NCBI GenBank assembly: GCA_041725875.1
Contig: JBGRQB010000104.1
Span: 1-15,205 of the forward strand
Direction: 5' to 3'
DNA: 15,205 nucleotides
Origin: JBGRQB01 sp041725875
Lineage (GTDB): Bacteria; Bacteroidota; Ignavibacteria; Ignavibacteriales; Melioribacteraceae
In this document: piece after piece, positions 7,448-13,201 of the stretch
How positions within the stretch are numbered: the first letter of the stretch is position 1
Layout: every line of letters starts with the position of its first letter
The notes under the pieces: model-generated
Databases searched by the model: none
Seen by the model: only the letters and a program-made list of their open reading frames with translations
Told to the model about the DNA's origin: nothing
Program-made: the position numbers and the translations under genes

Positions 7448-8533
7448 TTACAACTGTCTGGCGTTTTGTCTTAAAAGCATATCTAAAATTACATTTCCTG
7501 CCATTGCTTCAACTATAGGAACCGCGCGCGGAACTACGCATGCATCGTGACGACCTTTACCTTCTATCACGGTTTTGTTTCCTTCAAAATCTGAAGTATC
7601 CTGCGGAAGTGCAATAGTAGCAGTTGGTTTGAACGCTACTTTAAAATAGATTTCCTCTCCGTTGGAAATTCCACCTTGTATTCCGCCGCTGTTGTTTGTT
7701 GTGGTCTGTAGTTTGTTTTCGTTGTATTCAAACAAATCGTTGTGTTCGGAACCTTTCATTTTACTTCCCTTAAATCCCGAACCTATTTCAAAGCCTTTTG
7801 TTGCCGGAATTGCCATCATTACCTGAGCCAGCTTTGCTTCAAGTTTTTCAAAAACAGGTTCACCTAATCCAACAGGAACATTTTTAACTACGCAGGTAAT
7901 TACTCCACCAATTGAATCTCTTTCTGATTTGATTTCTTCAATGCGCTGCACCATTTTTTCAGAAGCAGATTTATCCGGGCATCTTACCAGACTTTCATCC
8001 ACAATTTCTCTGGATAAGTTTTCCTCTGAGAAATTTTCAGATAAATCGATTTTTTCAATACGACTCACATAAGCAATGATATCAATATCAAATTTAGTTT
8101 TTAAAATAAAATCTGCAATTGCTCCTGCTGCAACAGACCCAATTGTTTCTCTGGCGCTTGCTCTTCCACCACCACTTGATGCGCGAATTCCAAACTTTTT
8201 CTGATAAGTAAAATCAGCATGAGAAGGACGGGGAACATCTGACATTTTTTTGTAATCGCCGGGACGCTGATCTTTGTTGTTAACAATCAGACAAATTGGT
8301 GTTCCGAGAGTTTTTCCGTTTTCTATTCCGGAAAGAACTTGAACTTCATCATCCTCTTTGCGCTGAGTTGTAAGCTTATTTTGCCCCGGCTTTCTTCTGC
8401 TTAGTTGCTTCTGAATTACTTCAAGAGGTAAATCTATTCCGGCCGGACATCCGTCAATAACAACTCCAACAGCTTTGCTGTGCGATTCTCCAAATGTTGA
8501 AATTTTATACAATGTTCCTAAGGTGCTTGACAT
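7448..8533 (-). CDS. aroC: Chorismate synthase
   Basis: Last step of the shikimate pathway: 5-enolpyruvylshikimate-3-phosphate to chorismate, using reduced FMN. The 361-residue length is normal. Conserved parts: FGESHSKAVGVVIDG (14-28, with His18), RRKPGQNKLTTQRKEDD (46-62), SHADFTYQKKFGIR (104-117, with His105), SGGGRASARETIGSVAAGA (120-138) and GRHDACVVPRAVPIVEAMAG (327-346). Residue 19 is Ser where the usual signature has Gly after GESH. No flavin reductase domain is fused, so it is monofunctional. It lies 44 bases downstream of nfo on the same strand and may be read from nfo and from a promoter-like site just before it. It ends only six bases from the convergent DUF1460 gene with no terminator hairpin visible. 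Confidence 0.96.
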   Translation of the reverse strand: MSSTLGTLYKISTFGESHSKAVGVVIDGCPAGIDLPLEVIQKQLSRRKPGQNKLTTQRKEDDEVQVLSGIENGKTLGTPICLIVNNKDQRPGDYKKMSDVPRPSHADFTYQKKFGIRASSGGGRASARETIGSVAAGAIADFILKTKFDIDIIAYVSRIEKIDLSENFSEENLSREIVDESLVRCPDKSASEKMVQRIEEIKSERDSIGGVITCVVKNVPVGLGEPVFEKLEAKLAQVMMAIPATKGFEIGSGFKGSKMKGSEHNDLFEYNENKLQTTTNNSGGIQGGISNGEEIYFKVAFKPTATIALPQDTSDFEGNKTVIEGKGRHDACVVPRAVPIVEAMAGNVILDMLLRQNARQL

Positions 8534-8567
8534 TTCATACCGTTCTTATTTATAGAAATAGTGAATC

Positions 8568-8575
8568 CAAATATA
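8568..8575 (-). promoter_or_regulatory. Possible -7 promoter element for aroC
   Basis: On the minus strand this reads TATATTTG, a perfect match to the Bacteroidota -7 consensus TAnnTTTG. It would give a leader of roughly 28 bases before the aroC ATG (8533). No TTG or TTTG lies at the expected -33 distance, so the element may be chance in AT-rich DNA. Confidence 0.3.
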
Positions 8576-8577
8576 AA

Positions 8578-9432
8578 TTATTTATTTGAAATAAGAGATC
8601 TTAATTTTTCAAGATTTTCCAAATCTTCAAGTTGTTCTTTCCCTTTGGGTGTTTCCAGAATTTTTGGAATATGAGAAAGTCGGTCATCATTCATCAAATT
8701 GTAAAAACCTTTATCACCAATAAAACCTTTTCCTATATGTTCGTGTCTGTCAACTCGACTGCCAAGTTCTTTTTTGCTGTCATTAAAATGAAAACATAAA
8801 AGTTTGTCCAGCCCGACAGTATTATCAAACTGGGAAATTACATTTTCATAATCGTTTGAGATATCGTAGCCGGCAGCAAAAATATGTGCTGTGTCAATGC
8901 ATGCACACATTCTTTCTTTATCTTCCACCTGATCAATAATTTCTGCAAGGTGTTCAAATTTATAACCGATGTTTGTTCCTTGTCCGGCTGTAGCTTCCAG
9001 CATTCCCATAACAGGAGAGTTCGGAGTTTCATCAAACGCAATGTTAATTGATTCGGCAATAATTTTTATTCCTTCACTTTCTCCTTGTCCGCCATGCGCA
9101 CCGGGATGAAAATTCAAATGATTTATTCCAAGCTGCTCACATCTATGAAGTTCATCAATAAAAGCGTTGCGCGATTTTTCCAAAAGCTCCGGCTTAACCG
9201 CACACAAATTTATGAGATAAGAATCGTGAGCAACTACATATTTAATTTCCGAGTCTTCAAGTTTTGATTTATAACTTTCAATAACCTTTGGATCAAGATC
9301 TTTGGCAAGCCATCTGTTGTTGTTTTTTGTGAAAATCTGAATGGCATTAAATCCGAGTTTTTTTGCGCGGTCAATTGCCTTATCAACACCGCCCGAGGTG
9401 GAGGTATGGGCTCCGAGTAGTAAATCTTTCAT
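8578..9432 (-). CDS. nfo: Endonuclease IV (AP endonuclease)
   Basis: Cuts DNA 5' to abasic sites in base-excision repair. At 284 residues it has the normal length, with the three family signatures: NFHPGAHGGQG (107-117), CIDTAHIFAAGYD (178-190) and FHFNDSKKELGSRVDRHEHIGKG (quoted in parts: FHFNDSK 214-220, GSRVDRHEHIGKG 224-236). All nine metal ligands of the three-zinc site known from Escherichia coli can be placed: His69, His109, Glu146, Asp180, His183, His215, Asp228, His230 and Glu260. It should act on abasic sites left by the uracil-DNA glycosylase encoded at 4336-5121. It is transcribed away from the reductase gene at 9524 and leads into aroC. The start at 9432 has only a weak upstream GAAAG. 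Confidence 0.96.
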   Translation of the reverse strand: MKDLLLGAHTSTSGGVDKAIDRAKKLGFNAIQIFTKNNNRWLAKDLDPKVIESYKSKLEDSEIKYVVAHDSYLINLCAVKPELLEKSRNAFIDELHRCEQLGINHLNFHPGAHGGQGESEGIKIIAESINIAFDETPNSPVMGMLEATAGQGTNIGYKFEHLAEIIDQVEDKERMCACIDTAHIFAAGYDISNDYENVISQFDNTVGLDKLLCFHFNDSKKELGSRVDRHEHIGKGFIGDKGFYNLMNDDRLSHIPKILETPKGKEQLEDLENLEKLRSLISNK

Positions 9433-9523
9433 ATAATACTTTCTTTATAATGATTGCACTAGTTGCGAAGATACATTAATTTTATTAATATTAACAGCAT
9501 CTTTAAACAAACTAGTTCTAAAT
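9433..9523. promoter_or_regulatory. Divergent intergenic region with promoter-like sites and palindromes
   Basis: These 91 bases separate nfo (-) from the reductase gene (+), so both promoters should be here. On the minus strand TATCTTCG (9473-9466) is one mismatch from TAnnTTTG and would give nfo a leader of about 25 bases. On the plus strand TTGCGA (9463-9468) and TAATAT (9486-9491) are 17 bases apart, a weak sigma-70-like pair. The stretch also holds the perfect palindrome TTAATATTAA (9485-9494), the palindrome AACTAGTT (9510-9517), a second copy of ACTAGTT (9458-9464), and ATTAAT twice (9475-9480 and 9484-9489). No Shine-Dalgarno precedes ATG 9524. Confidence 0.4.
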
Positions 9524-10423
9524 ATGAAAGTATTGGTTACAGGCGGCAGTGGAATTTTGGGGCAATATCTTAATATTGAGCTCTCAAAAAATTTTGAGAT
9601 GTTGACCACTTACAATAATAATGTTGGTAATTGCGAAGATTTCTATTCGAAGGAATTGGATATAACCAATACTGAAAGGCTTGAAGAGATTTTTGCCGAT
9701 TTTCAGCCCGAATGTGTTTTGCATCTTGCAGCAATTTCCAGACCTGCAGATTGTGAAGTTGCTGGAAGAGAAAGGGTAATGGAAGTTAATGTCGAAGCCA
9801 CAAAAAACATTGCGCGTTTGTGTCATAAGTTTGGGGCAAAACTAATTTTCACTTCAACTGAACTGGTTTACGATGGCGAGCAGGGATTTTATCTTGCCGA
9901 GCACAGCAAATTAAATCCCGTTTCTTTATATGCCGAATCAAAATTAATGGCAGAACAAAAAATCAAAGAAACGTTTGATAATTATATCATTTTAAGAACT
10001 TCACTTCTATTTGGAATAGTTTTTTCAACAGGACAGTCAAGTTTTGACCGAATGTATCGCGATTTGCGAATCAACAAGTCGGTTGAATTATTTTTTAATC
10101 AGTACAGAACTCCTCTTTCCACTTTAGATGCTTCCCGATTATTGGTGGAACTTTTGAAAAAAGATATCGCAACAGAGACTGTCAACTTTGGCGGACCGGA
10201 AAGAGTTTCCCGATTAGAGCTGGGCAAAGTTTTGTGCGAAGTTGCAAATCTCGATAAAGAACTACTTGTGCGAACCTCAATGTATAATTCCGAAACAGCA
10301 AATGCTGTAAGAGATGTTTCATTTAATACCGAAAGATTTCAACGGTTTGGTATTAAGCAAAAAGGATTAAATACTGCAATGAGAGAACTGATAACATTTG
10401 CTGAAAACATTACCCTAATGTAA
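9524..10423 (+). CDS. RmlD-like NAD(P)-dependent sugar-nucleotide reductase (extended SDR)
   Basis: A 299-residue extended short-chain dehydrogenase/reductase. The Rossmann motif TGGSGILG (6-13) opens the protein, HLAAISRPADCE (67-78) is typical of the family, and the active site has TST (110-112) with YAESK (Tyr136, Lys140). STELVYDG (111-118) resembles the STDYVFDG segment of dTDP-4-dehydrorhamnose reductase, so RmlD (or a MAT2B-like relative) is the closest family I can name. No other rhamnose genes lie nearby, so the substrate is uncertain and the rfbD/rmlD symbol is withheld. It is divergent from nfo and is followed after 82 bases by bshB1, which has its own promoter-like site, so the two are probably separate units. 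No terminator is visible after it. Confidence 0.8.
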   Translation: MKVLVTGGSGILGQYLNIELSKNFEMLTTYNNNVGNCEDFYSKELDITNTERLEEIFADFQPECVLHLAAISRPADCEVAGRERVMEVNVEATKNIARLCHKFGAKLIFTSTELVYDGEQGFYLAEHSKLNPVSLYAESKLMAEQKIKETFDNYIILRTSLLFGIVFSTGQSSFDRMYRDLRINKSVELFFNQYRTPLSTLDASRLLVELLKKDIATETVNFGGPERVSRLELGKVLCEVANLDKELLVRTSMYNSETANAVRDVSFNTERFQRFGIKQKGLNTAMRELITFAENITLM

Positions 10424-10477
10424 TTTGCCTTCAAAGTTTATTAAGACAAGAGGTTTTATTTAACCACGTTTATTTTG

Positions 10478-10485
10478 TATCTTTG
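10478..10485 (+). promoter_or_regulatory. Probable -7 element of the bshB1 promoter
   Basis: TATCTTTG matches the Bacteroidota sigma-A -7 consensus TAnnTTTG exactly. Twenty bases upstream is TTTT (10454-10457), a near match to the -33 TTTG/TTG box. Transcription would begin around 10492, leaving a short leader of about 14 bases that still contains AGGA (10497-10500) five bases before ATG 10506. Confidence 0.55.
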
Positions 10486-10505
10486 CAAAAAAGAAAAGGA
10501 AAGAT

Positions 10506-11234
10506 ATGAAACTAGATGTTGTTGCGTTTGGGGCGCACCCGGATGATGTTGAAATGGGAATGGGCGGTACAATTGCCAAATTAATTCGTCAGGGAATGGA
10601 TGTCGGAATTGTGGATTTTACTCAGGGAGAAACTGCAACCAGGGGAACCAAAGAAACCAGAACCGCCGAATCTATGGCTGCTTCTGAAATTTTGGGATTA
10701 AAATGTCGTGAAAATCTGAAATTGCCTGACGGACAAATTCGTCCCGATAAAAACTATGTTATGGAAATTGTAAAGATGATAAGGAAATATAAACCGGAAA
10801 TCATTTTTGCAACATATTATCACGACAGGCACCCGGATCACGAAGGAGCCGGACAAATAGTAAAAGAAGCAATGTTTCTGGCGGGATTGCCAAAAGTTGA
10901 AACCACTTGTGATGGAGAAGAACAAAAGGCATATCGTCCGAAAAAATTATTTTTTTATATGATGACTTACGATTTTGAACCAAGTTTTATTGTTGATATT
11001 TCCGATACATTTGAAACAAAAATGGAATCGATAAAAGCCTATAAAACTCAGGTGTTCGATCCGAACAGTAAAGAACCGGAAACGTTGATAAGTCAGCCCG
11101 CATTTTTCAAAATGTTTGAAGCCAGAGCAAGAAATTACGGATTTAAAATAAGAAAAGAATTTGGCGAAGCATTTTTTGCAGAAGAAAATATTGAGCTCGA
11201 TCTCTCTTCTTACATAAATAAACTTTCCTCTTGA
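10506..11234 (+). CDS. bshB1: N-acetyl-alpha-D-glucosaminyl L-malate deacetylase, bacillithiol synthesis
   Basis: A 242-residue LmbE/PIG-L family zinc deacetylase. The motifs AFGAHPDDVE (7-16) and HPDH (109-112) supply the zinc ligands His11, Asp14 and His112 and the catalytic Asp13. GETATRGTKETR (41-52) fits the BshB1 subgroup rather than other LmbE proteins. BshB1 removes acetate from GlcNAc-malate so that BshC can add cysteine, giving the low-molecular-weight thiol bacillithiol. bshA and bshC are not in the window. It has its own promoter-like site (TATCTTTG at 10478) and ends before a strong hairpin terminator at 11275-11301, so it looks monocistronic. The alternative is a deacetylase for another sugar conjugate, but overall similarity to BshB1 makes this less likely. 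Confidence 0.88.
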   Translation: MKLDVVAFGAHPDDVEMGMGGTIAKLIRQGMDVGIVDFTQGETATRGTKETRTAESMAASEILGLKCRENLKLPDGQIRPDKNYVMEIVKMIRKYKPEIIFATYYHDRHPDHEGAGQIVKEAMFLAGLPKVETTCDGEEQKAYRPKKLFFYMMTYDFEPSFIVDISDTFETKMESIKAYKTQVFDPNSKEPETLISQPAFFKMFEARARNYGFKIRKEFGEAFFAEENIELDLSSYINKLSS

Positions 11235-11274
11235 AGTGATTTTGCTTAAGTGTTGAAATTTCTACAGATAAACT

Positions 11275-11306
11275 AAAGACAGATAAGAAATATCTGTCTT
11301 TTTTAT
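11275..11306 (+). terminator. Rho-independent terminator after bshB1
   Basis: A perfect 11-base-pair stem pairs AAAGACAGATA (11275-11285) with TATCTGTCTTT (11291-11301) around the loop AGAAA, and runs into a T-rich tract (TTTATTTTT). It lies 40 bases after the bshB1 stop and is the strongest terminator in the window. Confidence 0.88.
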
Positions 11307-11353
11307 TTTTACTCGAAAAACACCCCATTTTGACCCACAATTTTAAATAATTA

Positions 11354-11383
11354 GTTATAACTCGTTATAATACAATGAGTTAT
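11354..11383. repeat. Palindrome cluster upstream of mraZ
   Basis: GTTATAAC (11354-11361) is a perfect palindrome, GTTATAA recurs at 11364-11370, and ATAACTC (11357-11363) pairs with GAGTTAT (11377-11383) as a 7-base inverted repeat that extends three more pairs with one G-T. It lies between the bshB1 terminator and the mraZ promoter-like site. It could be an operator or chance in AT-rich DNA. No gene is seen in the whole 11235-11521 stretch. Confidence 0.4.
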
Positions 11384-11427
11384 GAAAAATTAATTAAAGA
11401 AAAAGTTTAATTTTTTTTAGAAAACTG

Positions 11428-11458
11428 TTGCATTTGTAGGAAAAAAAAGGTTAATTTG
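11428..11458 (+). promoter_or_regulatory. Probable mraZ (dcw cluster) promoter
   Basis: TTG (11428-11430) is followed 20 bases later by TTAATTTG (11451-11458), one mismatch from the Bacteroidota -7 consensus TAnnTTTG, with the expected -33/-7 spacing. Transcription would start near 11465, about 57 bases before the mraZ GTG start. Confidence 0.45.
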
Positions 11459-11466
11459 CCACTTAG

Positions 11467-11482
11467 GTGGGGAATAGTGTTT
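11467..11482 (+). promoter_or_regulatory. Possible MraZ operator
   Basis: GTGGG (11467-11471) followed after five bases by the degenerate copy GTGTT (11477-11481) resembles the five-base-spaced GTGGG repeats bound by MraZ in front of its own gene. Only one box is good, so support is weak. Position just after the proposed transcription start would suit autorepression. Confidence 0.28.
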
Positions 11483-11510
11483 AATATTCCCATAAAAAAC
11501 CAAATAAAAT

Positions 11511-11516
11511 GGAAAG
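11511..11516 (+). promoter_or_regulatory. Ribosome binding site deciding the mraZ start
   Basis: GGAAAG lies five bases before GTG 11522. It supports starting MraZ there and not at the upstream in-frame TTG (11456), which falls inside the proposed promoter. Confidence 0.6.
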
Positions 11517-11521
11517 AAATT

Positions 11522-11965
11522 GTGTTTTTAGGTAGTTTTACATATTCGATCGATAAAAAAGGAAGAGTGAGTATTCCGGCAAAGATGAGAAAACATCTTA
11601 ATCCGGAAGCAAACGAAACCTTTATTATGACCCGAAGCGCTACCGAAAAATGTATTGAAGTCCATCCATACGATCAGTGGGAAAAAAACATCAAGATGAA
11701 AATTGACTTGTTAAACACTTTTAACAAAAAAAGTGCGGCTTTTAAACGCTTTTATCTTGAAATGGCCACTGATGATAAACTGGACGGACAATCCAGATTG
11801 ACAATCCCGCAGAATCTGAAAGAATTTGCAGGAATAGAAGGCGAAGTTTATATAATTGGCGTAAATGAAAATATTGAGTTCTGGAATCCTGAAACGTATA
11901 AGGAATATAAAGATTCGCAGGAATTAACATTTGAAGAATTGGCGCAGGAAGTAATGACAGAGTGA
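11522..11965 (+). CDS. mraZ: MraZ, DNA-binding regulator of the dcw cluster
   Basis: With the GTG start the protein is 147 residues and begins MFLGSFTYSIDKKGRVSIPA, the expected MraZ N-terminus. Two SpoVT/AbrB-like halves each carry the DxxxR motif: DKKGR (11-15) and DGQSR (88-92), each followed by (V/L)(S/T)IP. MraZ forms a ring-like oligomer that binds repeats upstream of its own gene and in Escherichia coli represses the dcw cluster. The open frame extends upstream to TTG 11456, but this would add 22 residues unlike any MraZ and start within the -7 box. It is the first gene of the division cluster; rsmH follows one base after the stop. Confidence 0.93.
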   Translation: MFLGSFTYSIDKKGRVSIPAKMRKHLNPEANETFIMTRSATEKCIEVHPYDQWEKNIKMKIDLLNTFNKKSAAFKRFYLEMATDDKLDGQSRLTIPQNLKEFAGIEGEVYIIGVNENIEFWNPETYKEYKDSQELTFEELAQEVMTE

Positions 11966-11966
11966 T

Positions 11967-12884
11967 ATGATACATAAACCGGTTTTATTGGATGAGAGTC
12001 TTGAATATTTGATAACAAAACCTGACGGAGTTTATTTTGACGGGACAGTCGGTTTTGGCGGGCATTCGGCCGAGATTCTCAAAAAATTGACCAATGACGG
12101 AATACTTGTAGCGACCGATAAAGATATTGACGCCTACAATCATTGTAAAGAAAAGTTTGCAGATGATGAGCGAATGAAGCTTTTCAAAACAAGCTATAAA
12201 GATATTTACAACATAGCAAATATTGAGTTTATTGACGGATTTGATGGTATTTTTGCTGATTTGGGAGTTTCCTCATATCAGTTGGATAATGCCGGTTCCG
12301 GATTTACATACAGAGAAGAAGCCCCGCTTGATATGAGAATGGATAAAAGCAGGGGGATTTCAGCTATTGATATTGTTAACGGTTTTGAAGAAGAAGAGAT
12401 AGCTGATATAATTTATAAATACGGTGAGGAGAGAAAATCACGACAAATTGCTAAAAGAATAGTTAATACAAGACAAGTAAATAAAATTACTACAACTACT
12501 CAATTACGAAACATAGTTGAGGAGATTATTCCCGAACGTTTTGCTATTCGAACTCTTTCCCGCGTATTTCAGGCATTGAGAATATATGTCAACAACGAAA
12601 TAGATGATTTAATTGAATTTTTGGAAAATGCTACTCCTTTGCTTAACCCGGGAGGAAGAATAGTAATTTTAACCTACCATTCCCTCGAAGACCGCGAAGT
12701 TAAAGAGCATTTCAAATATGAAGCAACAGAATGTATTTGTCCGCCGGAATTACCAATATGTAATTGCGACAAAGAAAAAACATTAAAAATTATTACAAGA
12801 AAACCGGTTTTACCGGCTGAAGAAGAAATAAAAAGCAACACCAGAGCAAGGAGTGCCAAACTAAGAGCAGCAGAAAGGTTATGA
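11967..12884 (+). CDS. rsmH: 16S rRNA (cytosine(1402)-N(4))-methyltransferase RsmH
   Basis: Methylates N4 of C1402 in the ribosomal P site using S-adenosylmethionine (formerly MraW). 305 residues, normal length. It opens with MIHKPVLLDE, then the SAM-binding loop FDGTVGFGGHSAEIL (24-38), FADLGVSSYQLD (96-107), FTYREEAPLDMRMD (113-126), the inserted helical domain with YGEERKSRQIAKRIV and TTTQLRNIVEEIIPE, then RVFQALRIYVNNE, GGRIVILTYHSLEDREVK and the C-terminal NTRARSAKLRAAE. The cysteine-rich segment CICPPELPICNC near residue 260 is common in the family. It abuts mraZ and overlaps ftsL by four bases (ATGA), as is usual in dcw clusters, so translation is probably coupled. Confidence 0.96.
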   Translation: MIHKPVLLDESLEYLITKPDGVYFDGTVGFGGHSAEILKKLTNDGILVATDKDIDAYNHCKEKFADDERMKLFKTSYKDIYNIANIEFIDGFDGIFADLGVSSYQLDNAGSGFTYREEAPLDMRMDKSRGISAIDIVNGFEEEEIADIIYKYGEERKSRQIAKRIVNTRQVNKITTTTQLRNIVEEIIPERFAIRTLSRVFQALRIYVNNEIDDLIEFLENATPLLNPGGRIVILTYHSLEDREVKEHFKYEATECICPPELPICNCDKEKTLKIITRKPVLPAEEEIKSNTRARSAKLRAAERL

Positions 12885-13201
12885 AAAAAACTTTTTCTAC
12901 ATATTTTGTTATTTCAGTTGCAATGGCTTTGGTATTCATTTTTTCATATATGCTTTTGTTGTCAGAAAACAAAGCACTGGCAAAAGCTAAACTTGAAAAA
13001 CAAAATTTGCTCAGTCAGAAACAATCTGACTTAAATGATGTTCTGGTTGAGCTTCAGAAATTATCTTCCGAAGACAGAATTGTGCGTTACGCAGAAGAAA
13101 ATCTGGATTTGGAAAGACAGATCAAAAAAGTTGATGTAATACCAATTAATAAAAAACAAATTATTCAGATTAACAAACTAGTTAAAAGAAAATATGAATA
13201 A
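12881..13201 (+). CDS. ftsL: FtsL-like cell division protein
   Basis: A 106-residue single-span membrane protein: short cytoplasmic N-terminus (MKKTFSTY), one transmembrane helix (about 8-28), then a periplasmic coiled coil rich in Leu, Lys and Gln (about 30-65). The segment LSSEDRIVRYAEENLDL (61-77) fits the weakly conserved FtsL end in which an Arg-Ile pair precedes an Ala-x-x-x-Leu. FtsL pairs with FtsB and FtsQ and helps activate FtsWI at the septum. Sequence conservation in this family is low, so the call rests on topology, size and its place between rsmH and ftsI. AAGG just before ATG 12881 can serve as ribosome binding site. It overlaps ftsI by eight bases. Confidence 0.85.
   Translation: MKKTFSTYFVISVAMALVFIFSYMLLLSENKALAKAKLEKQNLLSQKQSDLNDVLVELQKLSSEDRIVRYAEENLDLERQIKKVDVIPINKKQIIQINKLVKRKYE

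Noticed and set aside
11375..11410. A possible 11-codon leader peptide (ATG to TAA) upstream of mraZ
   Set aside because: No ribosome binding site, no runs of regulatory codons, and the ATG falls within the palindrome cluster; such a frame is expected by chance.
11392..11420. AATTAAA/TTTAATT hairpin followed by eight Ts as a second terminator
   Set aside because: The 7-base stem is made only of A-T pairs and would be very unstable; the T-run follows simply from AT-rich composition. Mentioned only as part of the palindrome finding.
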